Below, piece by piece: positions 5,168 through 5,815 of a stretch of 5,815 nt of DNA. Numbering within the stretch: the stretch's first letter is position 1; each line of letters begins with the position of its first letter. A program made the position numbers and the translations under genes. The notes beneath the pieces were generated by a model. It saw nothing but the letters and a program-made list of their open reading frames with translations, did not search any database and was not told the DNA's origin. The DNA lies in assembly GCA_938075575.1 (NCBI GenBank), contig CALJHI010000094.1, positions 1 through 5,815 of the forward strand. Reading direction: 5' to 3'. The stretch is from an uncultured SAR86 cluster bacterium. GTDB lineage: Bacteria > Pseudomonadota > Gammaproteobacteria > Magnimaribacterales > D2472.

Positions 5168-5815
5168 ATGGTTGCTTCAATTAAGGAGTTTTTTAGAGTT
5201 ATCTTTGAGCTTAGGTACATAATACCTTTACTTAAATACCAATGGCCAAAGCCTGATGATCAAGCATCGCTTGCTCACTCGTTCCAGGAATCAGTAGTTA
5301 AATTTGGTAATAAGCCTTTTTTATATTTCGAGAATGAGAAATGGAGCTATGAAGACATAAATAAGGCCTCTAATGCCTTAGCTCATAAGCTTATTAATGA
5401 GGGTGTTCAACATGGAGACAAAGTTGTTCTCTTTATGGAGAATAGACCAAGCTTTGTGATATCTATTCTTGCACTTAATAAAATTGGTGCTATAGGTGTT
5501 TTAATAAATACTAGTTTAACTGGTGCACCTCTTGTTCACTGCATTAATTCATCAGGCTCCAAGAAATGCATCTTTGGTGAAGAATTGGCAACTTCTCTAG
5601 AAGGAGTTTTGGGTGAAATAAATATTAAGAATAAAGAAGATATTCTTTGGGTTGAAGATACTAATAACAATCAATGCCCGCAATGGGCCTCAGACATTAA
5701 GAATTCTTTAGATTATTCTCACTCTGAAAATTTAGTTGAAACCAATCAAGTTAAAGCAAAAGATACTGCATTTTATATTGTAACAGATCAAGGGATTACA
5801 ATAAATCAGGAATTA
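5168..5815 (+). CDS. FATP-type long-chain acyl-CoA synthetase homologue, N-terminal part (3' end outside window)
   Basis: The first 216 residues of an ANL-superfamily (AMP-binding) protein are present and the frame is open at the window end. After an N-terminal amphipathic stretch (SIKEFFRVIFELRYIIPLL, 4-22) come WSYEDINKASNALAHKL (59-75), GDKVVLFMENRPSF (83-96), ALNKIGAIGVLINTSLTG (102-119) and CIFGEEL (134-140). These match bacterial and animal fatty acid transport/very-long-chain acyl-CoA synthetases, which activate fatty acids with ATP and CoA at the membrane. DTAFYIVTDQGITINQ (199-214) aligns with 'DxxFYIYTSGTTGLPK', the phosphate-binding signature. Here Ser, both Gly, the second Thr, Pro and Lys of that signature are not conserved, and no other frame restores it. 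The protein may lack adenylation activity or have a changed reaction. The rest of the enzyme is needed to judge. The start is fixed by the GGGGGGA ribosome site; the gene probably has its own promoter within the preceding 160-base gap. Confidence 0.83.
   Translation, partial: MVASIKEFFRVIFELRYIIPLLKYQWPKPDDQASLAHSFQESVVKFGNKPFLYFENEKWSYEDINKASNALAHKLINEGVQHGDKVVLFMENRPSFVISILALNKIGAIGVLINTSLTGAPLVHCINSSGSKKCIFGEELATSLEGVLGEINIKNKEDILWVEDTNNNQCPQWASDIKNSLDYSHSENLVETNQVKAKDTAFYIVTDQGITINQEL

Overview
The window is AT-rich (roughly one third G+C by eye), densely packed bacterial DNA. It holds eight protein-coding genes, with overlaps or gaps of only a few bases inside each transcription unit. 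The arsenate reductase-family protein resembles E. coli YfgD. Together with the fatty-acid-transport-type acyl-CoA synthetase, the saccharopine-dehydrogenase-like reductase and the membrane-anchored DJ-1/PfpI protein, it suggests a streamlined marine gammaproteobacterium (SAR86-like is a guess). No rRNA, tRNA, CRISPR array, insertion sequence or phage gene was seen.

Layout: (1) Bases 1-1640, plus strand: three overlapping genes. They are the C-terminal part of a probable SAM-dependent methyltransferase, a small APS-kinase-like P-loop kinase and an HxGH nucleotidyltransferase. Kinase plus nucleotidyltransferase plus methyltransferase looks like a route that phosphorylates, nucleotide-activates and methylates a small molecule or headgroup. 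The substrate cannot be read from the sequence. (2) Bases 1632-4058, minus strand: a LysR regulator, a trans-acting enoyl reductase/saccharopine dehydrogenase-like oxidoreductase and an ArsC/YfgD-type reductase, with gaps of 10 and 5 bases. The last gene converges on the first unit and overlaps it by 9 bases. (3) Bases 4059-4155: a 97-base divergent control region with a good sigma-70-type promoter for the rightward gene, two inverted repeats that could be LysR operators, and a small hairpin over the Shine-Dalgarno sequence. (4) Bases 4156-5007, plus strand: a DJ-1/PfpI-family protein with an N-terminal membrane anchor, probably controlled by the divergent LysR. (5) Bases 5168-5815, plus strand: the N-terminal 216 residues of a FATP-type acyl-CoA synthetase homologue, cut by the window end.

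The best leads are two. The acyl-CoA synthetase homologue appears to lack the canonical ATP-binding TSGTTG-x-PK signature at the place where it aligns. The overlapping kinase/nucleotidyltransferase pair belongs to families that are usually given default names such as APS kinase, yet the sequence argues against that substrate. No single feature proves a new system.
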